A DNA stretch of 64,000 nt from Liolophura sinensis (GCF_032854445.1 NC_088295.1:73624028-73688027), one strand, 5' to 3'; shown: positions 1 to 13,386, counted from the first letter of the stretch. Numbers and translations are program-made. Notes: generated by a model not told the origin, from the letters alone.

Positions 1-1765
1 AGCTTTCTCAACCTTCCTAGACAATTAGGGGATCGAATTTCTATGGTTAAGAGCCATTTAACGAGATTGTTTTAAAACAATATTCTCGTCTGTTGCACAT
101 CTTAAAAATCTACGACAGGGTTAAGCAATTAATGTCTACTGTATGTCACAAGATTATGTTACAAAGTGCGATTAAAATTTCATTATGTCTGCACTAGCAT
201 ATGGCGTCGCCAGCTCACATTGTAATTGAAACAGATAATATCTGTGATGCATTTCAGGGCAACAGTCGAGCAACACTCGGAGAGCTTCTGTCGTGTGATA
301 CGTACAAGAAAGCGCATATCTATCTAAATGTCTGTTTATTGTGCATACTATATGTTCCATTCCAAATATTTGGTCAAATTCACCAAACTTTCCGTTGCAA
401 TGCTGGTTGTTTCTTGTAACAAATAAATTTTCTTCGTCGTCCGAGGTACCTTCAAGGCATCTTGATAATGGTTGATACTGGAATGACTTCTGAATATCAC
501 TCGTCCACCTAATACCGCTCCGATGTTTCTGAGAGGGGACATAACGATATTAGTTATTAATTCACTGGACGACAAAGCCATATTTTGGTAGTAAAGGCGT
601 CACAATTGCAGAAGAGTAATTCTAACTTTGTCTGACTTGCCTCCAACAAGAACTAAGAAATGTCGAAAAGCTCTCAAGGCTATCAAACAATAAAGAAACG
701 AGAAGAAATTCGGGGTTATCAGTGTGTTTTATTGTCCAAGGTGCACGGCTGGTCAGATCCTTCCAAGAAGCCTTCCTGTGAAACCCTATAAATGCATAAA
801 TCAGAAGAATCAAGACACGAAACATTGGTGTCATAAAACGGCAATCGGTAGTAAATTATTCATCGTTACGTAACATTAACTTCCATGTCAACCTAAAACC
901 GTCCATAACGAATAATTCATGCAGCTCTTCTAAATGGATTTGCTGTTCTATACAGCAAAAACTGATGTACCTTTGCGAATTTTGCAACTCCGTACAAACT
1001 AGAGAGTGGAGTTAACTAGTCAGGGTTTCACACTTAATCAGCTATGGACTGACCCGTTCAGATCATGCATTCTAATCATTCACAAAGTTTATGGCAACAT
1101 TAAAAAGTTAAAAGATAATAAAATGAATATTCATCTGTCAGGCTTTATATTTTTCTCTGATAATCAGATCAAAGAATCGTTAAACGTCTCATTCGTGAAA
1201 CCGTGTCATTATATTACTCTTTCAATATATTTTTACTTTATAATATATCAAATTGGGTGACAAACAATTCCTTTTTTATGACAGTCACGAACTATATTGA
1301 AATTTTAGTTATCTTTTATATAAGTGAAATGATTGTTTTAATCACTGAAATTTTCAACCGGATATCCTACAACGGTTTAAATGCATTGACTTCTGGCAGT
1401 AACATTGGTTTTATTATTTGTTTCCTTGTCTGTGAAGACAGTTTACACAATTGTTTAGACGATGAACTATTTATGTATCTATGTATCTATGAACTATTTA
1501 AAACTATTTTCGTCTCAAACTTCTCACTCTAATGTGACAAACGGAAGAATTCGATGCAGTATAGTAGAAATCCAGTTTGGGTGATTCATGCTTTAATCAG
1601 TGTTACTTTTTATAGTCTTAATAAAATATACATTATGTTATACTTTGTTAGAATGATGATTACTTAAGATCATTAATTAATTAACTGTTAAAACATTTAC
1701 ATGTATAAGATGTTGTTCAAATTTGTGGGCAAAAATGTTTTCATCCATACAATACATACTATGCA
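1..1765. other. AT-rich stretch, no gene recognised
   Basis: Only short open frames occur. Those at about 1006-1532 are rich in Phe, Ile and Tyr codons, as expected of AT-rich non-coding DNA. No repeat family, RNA gene or splice-framed exon is visible to me. Confidence 0.5.
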
Positions 1766-1830
1766 GGGGACCTCCACGCCCGTGTGGTTAGTGCTCTAGA
1801 GCAGAACTGTGACACAGGAGTCGCAATTAG
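1766..1830 (+). repeat. Degenerate SINE head fragment (possible)
   Basis: The stretch resembles the tRNA-like 5' head of the SINE family seen elsewhere in the window. It begins with ggggacctcc and continues through a 'gtggttagtgctctagagcag' type stretch to 'gacacaggag', matching the order of motifs in the good copy at 4919. The A box is damaged and no B box or body follows, so this would be an old fragment. Chance similarity cannot be excluded. Confidence 0.35.
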
Positions 1831-2934
1831 ACAAATTTCAGTGAAAACAGTTTTATCATGTAAACCATCTATATAATTACTAATACTTGTATGGCGGGGA
1901 AACTGAGTTACGCGTTAGTAGCTTGTTCAAAGCTCTGTCTCCACGACTAGAGAAAAACGTTTATATCCTTTAAAATACGTACATATATTGAATACCGGTA
2001 CATATATATTAATTACATATTTTAACCCGAATGCTGCACCATTTGCAGAATCCTATACAGCAATATGAGTACAAATCTTCCACAGACCATGCTTCATGTA
2101 AGCTCTCTACAGAAAACTGTTCCCTCCACGCGAAAGAGGAAGGGCATCCTTGAACAAACGAAAATAATATGCCACGAACGTTCTTCGTCTCTGCCAAAAA
2201 CCGTGCGTTTCAATAAGCCTTAATTGACTAAGGAAAATAAAAGGTTATTAGGAGGCTCAGATGGCGTTATTGGGAACGCAAAAAGGGGTATCTCAATTTT
2301 GTCAATATTAAATTTGGACAATTTTGCTTAAATGTTGCGCCGCATTTTTGTTTAATGCCCCGCTGTGTCGTCTGGAGATCTGGTGTACTTGTCTTCTGGG
2401 AGGGGCGGGAAGTACCCCTTCGTCCCTTCACTCTGGCCGAGGAATAAGAGAAGAGCAGGAGAAACCCTCACACGTTATCCACAACTAATTGAGTTTCACT
2501 ACCTCCCGTGCAATTAACGTTTCTCATACACAAGCAGTTAAACCCGAGGTTTACGGCCTAGCGGTGCCATTATCTAAATAAAACCACGAGGTTCTGTGCC
2601 ACATACCCATTAAGTCCGACCATAGGTGGATTGAAAAGAGAACAGTTGTCTATGAAAAAGTGAATCCCGCGATGCCGTCCTCTAGCTTAAGTAATTAGTA
2701 TAGAAGTCTGGTATATTCAATATTTCATTATACGAAAAGGTCCACTGTTTGTAAGTTAAGATTCACAATCAGTTGTATAAATACCAATGAATATATGAAA
2801 TGAAATCCAGTTGTCGAAAATTTAGACCATTTTAGTTCCATCTGATGTATCTATATAATTATGATGTAAAATGGTAAATTTTAATCCAAATTCTTTGTCT
2901 CAGTAAACGAAGACTTTCTTTAATACACAGTTCT
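1831..2934. other. No gene recognised
   Basis: A slightly GC-richer patch lies at about 2341-2560, without a long open frame. Nothing else is supported. Confidence 0.45.
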
Positions 2935-2989
2935 GGCCCCAAAGTGTTCTTATAAAGGTTTCAGGCCCCAAAGTGTTCTTATAAAGGTT
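2935..2989 (+). repeat. Perfect 26-bp tandem duplication
   Basis: Two identical 26-bp copies (2935-2960 and 2964-2989), each starting ggccccaaagtgttc and ending aaaggtt, lie 29 bp apart with a 3-bp spacer. Full identity suggests a recent local duplication, for example by replication slippage. Confidence 0.9.
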
Positions 2990-4780
2990 ATAGCAGATTA
3001 TAGCTTATCTATGTATGGCACGGAACACATTTGATCACACAATACAGACATTTTAATTGATAACGTCCACACGATGCGAAAGCCCAAACACTCCGAGAAT
3101 TAGAATGTTCAGTGTTTCACTATTTCACACTTTTTTTTGAACATCTCTAGGAAGCGATTTCAGACATCTTCAAACATAAATATATCGGCTATTTTTCCTT
3201 TATTCAGAATATCATTTTGCATTACCCTAATTCTTCTAATTTTAGGACAGCTATTGGTTGTATAAAGGCACAAAATTACAATTCTATCGTGTTGTGTGTA
3301 CCAATGTGTTGGTTTGGGGGAAAAGAATAGATATCTATATGGTGTTCATTAGTTGATCTGATCATGTGGGAAAAGAGAAACTGTGTATTTCTGTTACGAT
3401 TACAAGCATACCTGTTAAAAAGCACTGATCAGATGTCCCAAACTTGGAAGAATTCTCTATGCTAATGTTATTGGTGAGTCAAACACATATTAGCCCAATG
3501 TAAACCTTTCAACTTGATGATATTTAGCTTCAGTTGTTTGGAATATATGTGTAGGCGTAATACATAAGTTGTGAGAACATCATACCTTTTTTTTTGCAAA
3601 TTTCAGTCATATTAAATGTGAAGAGAAAGGCTTTTCTCACATCTCGTGGGTGACAAGCTCCGCTCTCACATGGCTCATACTGAGGTTTATTCTCACCCTT
3701 GTCTTTCTAGAAAGGACTTTGCTTCTGCCTTGTGACAAATACTTCATTATCTGTTTCTGGTTAATTACCCAATCATTACACACCCAAGAGCAGGGGTTGA
3801 TTCCCAGAAAACATCTGTTAGAAAATGTCGATTTGCAAGCGATAGGTGTGGAACTGTCGATAGCAATCTTCAATACAGACTCTCGCTTCTAGTGCATTAT
3901 TAACATGACAGAATAGAGTTCATCTGGAACCGAGGGGAAATGAGACACCATGACTAGCTTCGTTTTATAAAAAAATGACACGTCTTAGTTTTATTTTTTA
4001 TGATAAACGCTTTTGTTTCAATTTGATCAATATTTGTTGTTAATTTCTCCTTTGGCAAAATACCGGTTTTACATTCAATCCGTACGATCTTGAAAAAATA
4101 TTGTAAGTTTTCAGGAAAGTTTTAAACATATTTGGAACGAAGATTTTTCTCGATCTGACAGTCATGGTTGTATGAGAAGTTTCAAGAAAAGGAGGCCAAA
4201 ATAATACCCATTGGTAATACCTATAGTACGTCAATATAGGAAACTCGAGGTGTGTTGTAGAACCACCCAGTAAGAAAAAAAGAAATGTAAAGAAAATTGA
4301 TTAAATGGTTAAAATGAGATTTTCCTTTGCAAATTTAGATATATATCTATGTATATAAATATATTTATATGTAACCAGAGCAATGATCAGGCAAAATATT
4401 TCTATAAAAATACAAACTTTTATCAGTGAGACTGACTGTTACAAAGATATGACAGCTGATATCTGGTATAATTTTTTTTAATGTTTGTTTTTGGTGTAAT
4501 TAACCTTGTTTTCCATATACTATACGGAGGTCCAATTATTCAAACCTGGCTTTCTTGTGGGTTCTCAGGACAATATCGCCAAAATGACTGTCTCTGTTAT
4601 CTCTGATATTATTATCGAATTATTGAACGTACCACTATACTTAATTTGTTTGGCAGAAATATTTCAGCATGGTATACAGGTTATAGCTTAATGCCTTTTC
4701 ACAGTACGCGCTGTCTTAAGGTTTATATATATACACACACATTTTCATTTTTGTCATTATCTATATACACTTATTACTGA
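2990..4780. other. AT-rich stretch, no gene recognised
   Basis: Two complementary open frames overlap at 3637-3892 and neither resembles a protein I know. A TA-rich run lies at about 4337-4372. No other structure is seen. Confidence 0.45.
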
Positions 4781-4797
4781 CCCCCCCCCCCCCCCCC
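4781..4797 (+). repeat. Poly(C) tract, 17 bases
   Basis: Seventeen consecutive C residues in an otherwise AT-rich context. On the other strand this is G17. Such runs are unstable in replication and prone to sequencing error, so the exact length is uncertain. Confidence 0.9.
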
Positions 4798-4918
4798 AGG
4801 CTTGAGTCCACCAAGGGTTTTGTCTAGGATCGATATGTAAGGAATAAAAAGAGCATATTTTGTTGGGAATGGAACGAGAAGTGTCCAATGGATACATATA
4901 TCGTTTCTTAAAATTCCA

Positions 4919-5080
4919 GGGGCCTCCGTGGCTCAGTTGGTTAGCGCGCTAGCGCAGCGTAATGACCCAGGAGCCTCTCACCAATTCGATCACTGTGAGT
5001 TCAAGTCCAGCTCATGCTGGCGTATTCTCCAGCCGTACGTGGAAGGGTCTGGCAGCAACCTCCGGGTTCTGCCCGGTTTC
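4919..5080 (+). mobile_element. tRNA-derived SINE, intact head, deleted body, 3' end lost
   Basis: The copy has a clear RNA polymerase III A box (tggctcagttgg, 4929-4940) and B box (gagttcaagtcc, 4997-5008), followed by the body motifs 'ctcatgctgg' and 'ccgtacgtgg'. Compared with the full copies at 30454 and 56726 (reverse strand), about 20 bp of the body are missing near 5063. The conserved 3' end ('tacggcgtaaaacaccaatc' and the AAAT tail) is absent, so the copy ends in unrelated sequence near 5080. SINEs of this kind are non-autonomous retroelements that depend on LINE-encoded reverse transcriptase. No such enzyme is encoded here. Confidence 0.85.
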
Positions 5081-7435
5081 ACGTATTTGGGGATGATTTG
5101 CTTAATATTCAATTTTTTTTATTGGTTTGATTGTTGCCTAATGTCATTCTCAAGAATGCGTGGTAAACCGGAATGAACCATCGACTTCTGACAAATAACT
5201 GGCAATCATTCCCACATGTGACACAAACATATGTATGCACACCATAACGGTGGAGGACAAGTGAAGACAAGACGGCGAGACTGCGCAAACGGCCTCAGGA
5301 GTGTCATCGAAGGCATTTTGTCATCAAGGCGCCCCAAAAATAGTGAGAAAGAATGAATTGATTTGATTAATAAAATGAGACCAGGTCTTGACACCTTATC
5401 TATGATCTTTTGTATTCTTCGGTCTTAACCTGCATATCACTAACTTGTGAACTCTAAAGTTGTTTACTCTATAAAGGCGAAGTACATATCCGCACATTGT
5501 AATCCCTGCAGATCTGGGACCTCGGAGAGGTTTTATTGAATACGATTTTATGCAGGGAACACAGTGAAACACACTTTAATCATTAAGAATTGGTAGAATG
5601 CCGCACAGGAAAGGAGGAATTCTATTGGCCGGTACAATCTCCTATAGCTGCGGTTCGATGCGGCAATTTTCATGGGCTCCATTATACAGCCCGGCGTAAA
5701 GTTGTCACAGATCGTTCGATTCTAGCACGACTTCTTTATCCAGAAGCTCAGAGAAAAGGCCTCCATCTAGCGTTTCCAGCCAGAAGTTACCATCAAGGTA
5801 AGGAATCCTTTCGTGCGTCTGAATGACAAGAACCGTACTGTATGTAATTATGATGCTGGATTTAAATGCTATTAAACTAAACGGTAATCTGTAAAAAGAC
5901 GCCTTCAGACGAGCCATTACAGTTGGGGTATGTACGTTTTATTTCGTCGTAAAGGCCTATTAAATCGTAAATCTGTAAAATAATGGCTGTACTTTGTTGC
6001 TTGGAAAATTATGATATTTTTATCATCTGGAAACCCGTAATGACTAGCTTTACGATGTCTCCCGGATGTAATGGCTGTTGGATGGCCAAGGGGACCTGCT
6101 TCATGATCTTGGAAATATACCATCAGCCCATTCCGCTCCACCTCACACTTTGGCCTGAATTTTGACGGCGTTCGAAAAACACGAGGAAAGGATTTCTTGT
6201 TGAGAATAGATTCACTATTTACCAGCATTTCAAAACTGTTGCTTTTTTTTCAATTGTTGTTAAATCCGTAAGCCCCTTCGATCCCACTGTAAAGCGCAAA
6301 TATATTAGGCATGACTAGGAACAGAAATTTGGAATATAGCAATTTCGTGTGAACACGAAAAACGGATTCAGGATTCGTCAGTCAGAAGACATGAAAAGGC
6401 GAACGACCAAACGATGTCGGTTTGGGGAACAGGCTTGGAACTTAAAAAGCAGTAATTTGGCGAGATATTACACCTTTGTTAGCAATAAGAGCGGTGGTTT
6501 TGTGAGCCATTACTTTACCATAAGACCAGGATATGCCAATTATAGAACAATGAAACAAAATCTGGAAATGATCCTCGCACCATTATGTCAGACATTTGGG
6601 CAGCGTAATGTCCTCGTCCGCTCTCTATATTCCCACTCAGGGTTACAACCCCACGTTCATGTTGCGTGACGTCTGAGACAAACGGGACTGCAGAGGACGT
6701 TGATTGGAACCGCTAGAAGCCGTTGTAACGACGCCTCTCTGCATTCTACAGTGATGCTCATATACATATATGTAGGTACATGTATCCAGAATAGTATTAG
6801 TTTTCAGTCAATTAATATAATAATACGTGATTAATATGGACGCGTATACCAGAATTGTAAGTCATAACGAATTTGATTTGTTGTCTACATTTGTGTTCAC
6901 AAAATGATGAAAGATTATGTGAAAAAGATTTACTTCCTTTTAAATACTATGCAAAGAAGGATTTATACTTTACCTCTAGGATGATTAAAAGCAAAAAAGA
7001 AATATAAACGTGAAAAACGTAGAAAAACATACTTGTGATTAGTGAGGGTTTTTATAATGGTTTTTTGTAATGTTGTGAAATGTGAAGTGATTCTAGGATA
7101 ATTAAAAATAAAAATGTAAAAGGTAAAAGTGGAAACATACATTTGTTTTAAGTGATTATGTTTAATGTTTTGTTTGATTATTTTGTGAATCTGGGAATGG
7201 TGCAATATTTTGTGTACATGGCTTTAATACGTATAGCTCATCCACCAAGGCTAGAGCAGGTTTTAAAACACAGAATAAATCAATTGGATTTTCTAATTAG
7301 CCCTCTGCTTCACTCTCCAAACCTGTGGTCGTCACTCGTGTTAAGTCGTCACTTATGTTATAGTCTGCTGTACAGATTGATCACAATTACAAACAACATT
7401 CCATCAGCAAATTAGAGCTTGGTCTATTCATTCGA
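5081..7435. other. No gene recognised
   Basis: The stretch contains medium-length open frames (about 5590-5826 and 6349-6669 on +, 5917-6228 on -). Their products have no motif I recognise and they overlap frames on the other strand. The 6349 frame opens at GTG, not ATG. I do not call genes here. Confidence 0.4.
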
Positions 7436-7575
7436 TTACATGATCCATCCATGCGTCCGTCCATCTAATCATTCAAACACCACTCTTCCCAGCCATCCAT
7501 CTGTACATTAATCCATCCATCTGTCCATTCAGTAGTCTATCCACCATCTACCCATCCATCATTCGACCACCAGTC
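7436..7575 (+). repeat. Degenerate CCAT/ATCC simple repeat
   Basis: The words 'ccatccat', 'atccatc' and 'gtccatc' recur throughout with substitutions, as in an old (CCAT)n microsatellite that has decayed. A weaker continuation is seen at about 7690-7715. Confidence 0.8.
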
Positions 7576-7845
7576 AACTGAACAATCAAGGCGTTAATCA
7601 CTAAATCAACAAAACCATTTTCAAGATCCCTCGGCCTTGGTGGCAATATGGAATTGACGGTGCTCTTCCGTGTATCCACTCGGCATTCCATTCACTTCAT
7701 CCACGCATCCATTCATCAAAGCAGTCTGTCTATTCAACAATGAGCCTATCAACCGAAAAATCAATTTACACTTCATAAAGAAACATTTTCAAAATTCCCT
7801 TGGTGCCGTAGTGCAATATGGTGTTGACGGTGCTCTTCCGTGTCA
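7576..7845 (+). repeat. Diverged tandem duplication, 170-bp spacing
   Basis: An identical 20-mer (ttgacggtgctcttccgtgt) occurs at 7654-7673 and 7824-7843, exactly 170 bp apart. The preceding 70-80 bp of each copy can be aligned with mismatches (shared words 'caatatgg', 'accattttcaa' versus 'acattttcaaa'). The shared end is better conserved than the rest. Confidence 0.75.
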
Positions 7846-7894
7846 CCTTACATGAAATTCGCTTAAAACCAGTTGTCTTCCACAAAGACGATCC

Positions 7895-7985
7895 CGTAGC
7901 GTTTTCCTCCACCGATAATATACAACCAGCCGCCATAGTGCAAGTGAAATTTTCTTGAGGTTGACGTTAAACAAAAATGATCAAA
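7895..7985 (+). mobile_element. Old SINE 3'-end fragment
   Basis: The order 'ttttcctccacc', 'cagccgccatagtgcaagtga', 'attttcttgagg', 'gacgttaaac' matches the 3' half of the SINE family, with many substitutions and no long A-rich tail. It lies directly downstream of the 170-bp duplication, so the duplicated motif may itself be part of an older SINE body. Confidence 0.6.
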
Positions 7986-8279
7986 AGGAGAAAAATATCA
8001 AGACGGACAGCTATACGTATTAATTTTGTATGGAATAAAATTTGTTGCGGGGTGAAGTCAAACTTTGAATTAATCCATGTGTATAGGGGAAGTGCCTCGG
8101 AGTTATCTTCCCGTCATATTCAAGCAATGCCTTCTCATCGGTTCTATGATTTTTGCAGTTTTGGAAAGGTGCATTGTATACTTATCATTTTAAGTATATA
8201 ATAAAAATGTACTACTTACTTATCTTATACAAAGTGGATGGGTCTGCCTAATCCAAACCGTAAATGTGCAATTTAAACA

Positions 8280-8507
8280 TACATATGCTCCTATTAATTT
8301 AATTCGGTCTCTTTTCATCTGTATATCTTCCAACAAAACGCACTTATGCTCTATTAATTTAATTCGGTCACTATTAATCTGTATATCTTCCTACAAACGC
8401 ACTTATGCTCCTATTAATTTAATTCGGTCACTTATTTCAACTGTATATCTTCCCACAAAACGCACTTATGCTCCTATTAATTTAATTCGGTCACTTATAG
8501 CTTATGA
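8280..8507 (+). repeat. Tandem repeat, about 61 bp x 4
   Basis: The core 'atgctcctattaatttaatt' recurs at 8285, 8346 (one C missing), 8405 and 8468, each time followed by 'cggtc' and, in the first three, by 'ctgtatatcttcc'. Spacings are 61, 59 and 63 bp, so units differ by small indels. A frame through the array translates to repeated INLIRSL peptides, but the indels and absent context argue against coding use. Confidence 0.92.
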
Positions 8508-10609
8508 CATAATGATACCAATGAACTAGGAAATCAGCAAAGGGTATATATTTAACTGATACGAATATTCCTTAAGCTATTTTGAAGGCTCCAGTTTGGT
8601 GTTTCTATGGCTTGTCAGGATGTAAGTGAATGCTTTCTACAGTTGTCAACTTTAATCTACCTCTGTGTGACATTTGCTGAATCATGACATTATTTACATG
8701 TGATTTAACACATTTTGTAAAATATCAGCTTAGCAAACCGCATATTTGCTGAAGCCATGTTACATATTTGCTGCCTCTGTAGGAAACTCTTCACTAATCT
8801 GAGCAACATCAAACGATCTCTTACATTGGGGTATCGCCGTGTATGATGTGGGTCTGTTAGCCGAAACACCCTCAAAGACAGAACAGTAACTAGATTATAG
8901 GGCTCTTATCTGCTGAATCTACTTGGCGTAGCTGCATGGGCGATATCCCTCACTTAACTGTCTGATACACCGCCGCCATATCACACTTAACGCATCACTT
9001 ACCTACCTCATACAATAATAACGCGGCTGGACCGCGAACAGGCGTGCGAACTCAACGAGAACCAACTATCCTCTGGCCAGGACACGCCACGGGCATTCTG
9101 GCTAACACCAGGGTGTCAAGCCATTGATTTTGATGTTTCATTTTATGGATTTAGCTGAGTGTGTACAAAAACAAGCAAACGTCCACAGCAAGTAAATAAG
9201 TTATTGAATATTACACTTCTCCAGGTCCAAAATGCAAAATAATATCAATTTACTAGACGTATTTTACCTTTAACGAAAGAAACGTTAGCTCATTCATATT
9301 CCACTTGAGGAGAAACATCTTTTGGGACAAATGTTTCCAGTGTACTACCCAATGGGTTTTTGCAACTAAAATTTACGCATTTATGCACGTACATGTACAG
9401 CCAAACTACATATAAAGACCTATACCCAAGTATAGTTGTTCCGATGTCTTTGTGTGATTATTTGACTGAGGTCGATGACGTCATATTTTGGAACTTGGTT
9501 TATGATCGTGGTGCATACGACCGCACATCGTCAGATACCTGATAAACACCCGGACTTAAAGCCACAGCCTAAGTAGTGAGAGTTGAACTCTTTGATCAAA
9601 TCAGATGTAGATTTTTTCCAGAGTCACGAGTGTAGTGTATAAAACCCACATAAAGCGAATTTCCATACGCCAGCTATATTTATTATAGGAGGTGCACACC
9701 CGCCGTGGATTAGCCATCCTCGCTTCGCATTTAACGCATATAACATAGCATAACACTGTTATCTCAGATGATTGAACGCTTCTTTGTTCTTAACACCACA
9801 ACATTTCCGTTGCGATAGTTTATGATCCATTATATAGTCTCGATTCTTTCAACTCACTTTTATACTCTTTTATACCTCATTCTGTTCACAGCCGTCTGTT
9901 CAGTTCAAATCAATTCACCATAGATCCCAATAATCATGAAGATTTGCTAATAAGTGACCGAATCCAGCTCCATTGATGATTCAGTGATGTAAGGTGTCTT
10001 ATAACACGGATCACGATCTTAACCAACGGAGAAGCGCTTGTTGTCTTCAACTTCACTTCACAAAATGTCACAACGTGATCCTGTCGAGTTTAATTCTTTC
10101 TTGTCATGAAAGCGAAAAGAGATGAATATCATGGTGAGAAGTGCAGGAGCAAAAGTCTAACGCCGGACTCTAAACTTATAATGCACGAATTAAAGGCGCG
10201 CCGGGAGAAAACCACCACTCTTTCCTAAGTACTTCACAAATATCCCGACTGAAAACCGCAGTCGAGTCAGTATTGGCTGGAATATATAACAAACACAAGT
10301 GCCAAAAATACTTAGGCCACGCTGATTGGATCATTACACTTTTTTCCTTCGTAGGTTTCTGTCATTTCAGTTCCAATACAACTAATATCCTGATTTGCGC
10401 TTTCTGACGAGTAAACCCATATAATATGGCTGCATTCTGTTGTGATATGTGACAGTTCATATACAGATCACTCAGATCACAGAAGTTTTAGATCACTCAA
10501 AATAAAATATGGATTTGTGTGATTTTGATTGTGCTGGGTAATTTATTATGTATACCGCATCATTCAAATTAAAGTCACACATGTACAACGTAATATTGTG
10601 GAATATCTT
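8508..10609. other. No gene recognised
   Basis: No open frame of note occurs. A CRE-type palindrome (tgacgtca within atgacgtcat) is at 9476-9483; a single 8-bp match is expected by chance now and then. No repeat family is seen. Confidence 0.45.
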
Positions 10610-10985
10610 TAATTTATTTATTTATTTTATTGTTGGTTAGTACCAAACTCATGAATTGTCCACTTAAACAAGCAGTTTAGTTTTATATGTGGTGGAGGAA
10701 ACAGGCGTACCCGACGTAAACTCCTGACCTTTGGCAAGTTACTGACGAACTTTGGCACATGTCGCATTCAGATTATACACACCACATTTGTGGGAAACAA
10801 ATGGTTTTGAACGAACGTTAGACTGTCCAAACGGCCAAACGAGAGTCGCTGACCGCTTATTGTAACCAAGACCCCAAAAGCAGTATAAGAGGGGGAATCT
10901 ACAAATTCCTTGTCTTAGGCAGGATTTGAACCCGAGGGTTGCAAGTTGAGGTTCTAGAGAAAAATCCTTAACAACGGTCCATATT
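10610..10985 (-). mobile_element. Second, longer tRNA-derived SINE (reverse strand)
   Basis: Read on the minus strand, the element starts near 10985 with a tRNA-like region carrying a perfect B box (gggttcaaatcc, 10922-10933) and ends in an AAAT-rich tail at 10610-10640. The body has 'cctttggcaagttactgacg' and 'ggtggaggaaac' on the + strand, which I associate with another molluscan SINE body; this is from memory. The 'tacggcgtaaaac' 3' end of the main family is missing. The open frame 10739-10996 on the minus strand lies within this element and is not a gene. No target duplication was found. Confidence 0.6.
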
Positions 10986-13310
10986 AAAACTGTCAAGTTA
11001 TGACGTTAAAAACTGGCCAAACAACATTTAAACTTTGAATATAATCGACACGCAAATCCCACACACTGCAGAAATAAACTGCCTTTGTGCGCAAGTAATA
11101 ACGGATGGAGGACAATGCACGCGAACAACTGCCACAAATTAGAGTTGATTTCTGATTGTTTACGATGAAAGTAATATGATGATGTGTATTAAATATTAAG
11201 CTAACACAAGTCCCGATGAAGGCGGACAATGATGAATGACAGGTCTTGTTACTTTATTTGTCCTTCACAATGGTAATCAACAGGCGAACCGACAGGAGAA
11301 AATTGTCAACTGGTATGTTTATCGGGCTTTGGTGTCATGTCCGTCTCTCAAATTCCAGTTTTATTTCTGCCGGTGCTTGCGGTGGTTCAGAGGCACAGCT
11401 CGAGGAGAGCTCTTCTGTAGAGCCCAGTCGCAGCCATGTGACTTTATTAACCACGGCCGAAGTCGCCAAAGAGCAGGTGTATTCTGTAGCAGCGAAGATA
11501 TGCAATATATGGAGTTTATTACTGGGCCGTTATTTAAAGACAGGCTCTGATAACTGTTCTCCCATCTCCCATCACAACCGGCAGAATCTCCCCTCCACAG
11601 CCCCTTTAATTTTGCATTCTGTGGTTGATACGGTATTTCACTGGCTGAAGCCTCTATAGTTCTAACTGTCTCCTGTAAGTTCTGGTGACGATTCCATGAA
11701 GCAAATTTTGACATAAGCCAAGATTTAAAACCTTGTCACAATGTTTTGTGTTTGATGCTGTGAGTTGAAAGTTTGACAAAATTTTCTTAAATAACATTTA
11801 TGAGGTGGTCATAATTTACTAGCGTTTCAAATTAAGCTCTGAAATCATATTTCAAATTTTTTACTTTGTAAAGTCACAAATGGCTCTGCTGGATCGGCCC
11901 CTCGTATTCACATTAAACCTCATGTCACAATGCACATATTTATTATCATGCTGATGGCATCAGAATGATAGCCCGTAACTATCAATATTTCGTCCGTCAT
12001 CTGTGGCGAATATGACTTATAATTCTCGTTATGGCCAGTCTTCCACTGCCCACTGCGCTAAAAGGCTCATATTCAGCTCCTGGCTTTAAGTCAGTAGGTT
12101 TGTCAAGACAATCAACTAACAAGTTTCATCTGTAAAAAAGGGCACAGGTGTAGCCCTTTAAATTTAAATAATGTAATGCATGAATCTTTATTGGTTACCA
12201 ATACCTCTTGTTTCCCCCACAAGATTTCCCGCTGCACAATTAAACCCAGTCCTCCACAATGTCTTATGGCTCGTTTAGTCCATGAGTTTTGTCTCGAGTT
12301 TTTGTGGTTCAGTGTTTTCTTTTTCGCCTTTTATTTTCACTTGATGCCAACTGAAGCTATGTTGTATGTAGCGTTTGCAGCATGAACTGAGAGACAAATG
12401 AAATTCGTGTAATGCCCTGAAGTCTGCACTGAAATATCCACTGTATCTATATATCTGTTCTAAAATATCTTTGTTTAAACGATAGAGCATTCATTAGCTT
12501 TGAAAAGATGTTAGTATACACTTTTACAGCGAATACGTCTAAAAGACAAAATGAAATATTTATTTCTTGAATTCATAAATAGGATTTGATTATCATCCGT
12601 TTTATACAACAGATCAAAGGTAAATAATGCCACTTATGTCAACTAGATTCATTAGCATTATATTTAATTTCAATAGTTTGACCCGACCTCAAGATAATTT
12701 TGCAACTGACTATAGTTGCGTCCCGCAACACGTCATATGAAAAATCTTGAAGTGTAACCTTTGTTCTTACATCATATATGTACAATTAACTTCTAACCTG
12801 TATATGTGCGTTTCAGATGTGAAACTAATATAATTTATAATGTAATTTGTTGTGAACGTACTATTCTTTAAATTGTTGTCAAAGTATTTTTCAGTTCGAA
12901 TTTTAATCGTTCGATGAGTTGATGCCTTACATAATTTGATGAAACTTAGTTGATTAGTTCTACTGATCCACCGATATATAAGCTGACACCAAAAGGCTCT
13001 TAAAATTGCCACGTTATATAAAATGTGAACAATGTTGTGTTCAACATTTTGGCGGTGGTGCAGGAGGAAAAGCATTTCTTATGTTATGGGATAACCCTTT
13101 CAAAAAATTGGATATTCACCAATTTACGAAATCCTTAGAAAAATGTTATCATTTAACACTATATCTTATTTCAAATTAACACTTTAATGTGTGATGTTCC
13201 GCACTTTAAATGTTGGAAATCTTGTACAGTGTAAGTCATTACGACGTAAGTATAATATTTTGACATGTTGCCACTCCTATTTTACAGCATTTGCTAGTTG
13301 CATTTTTTTG
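10986..13310. other. No gene recognised; open patch at 11236-11714
   Basis: Three overlapping frames of 104-137 codons (two +, one -) share 11236-11714, a stretch with few stops and somewhat higher GC. None has a recognisable domain, and at most one could be real. The remainder is AT-rich without visible features. Confidence 0.4.
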
Positions 13311-13386
13311 ACTATTAGAAAATATTGACATTTTAACTATTAGAGAATGTCGGCATTTTAACTATTTGAAAATAATGATATTTTAA
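13311..13386 (+). repeat. Tandem repeat, 25 bp x 3
   Basis: Units beginning 'actatt' start at 13311, 13336 and 13361, giving an exact 25-bp period. Each contains an 'agaaaat/agagaat/gaaaat' core followed by 'gacatttta'-like sequence. A fourth, partial and poorer unit may follow to about 13400. Confidence 0.8.

Noticed and set aside
4919-5010. A tRNA gene at the SINE head
   Set aside because: A and B boxes are present but the sequence runs straight into the SINE body, and I could not fold a proper acceptor and anticodon arm. It is a SINE promoter.
8266-8529. A repeat protein from the 61-bp array
   Set aside because: Unit lengths of 61, 59 and 63 are not multiples of three and the peptide repeats exist only because frames happen to stay open.
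11236-11714. A gene in the overlapping frames
   Set aside because: Three frames on two strands compete, none with a motif. Low stop density from composition explains them.
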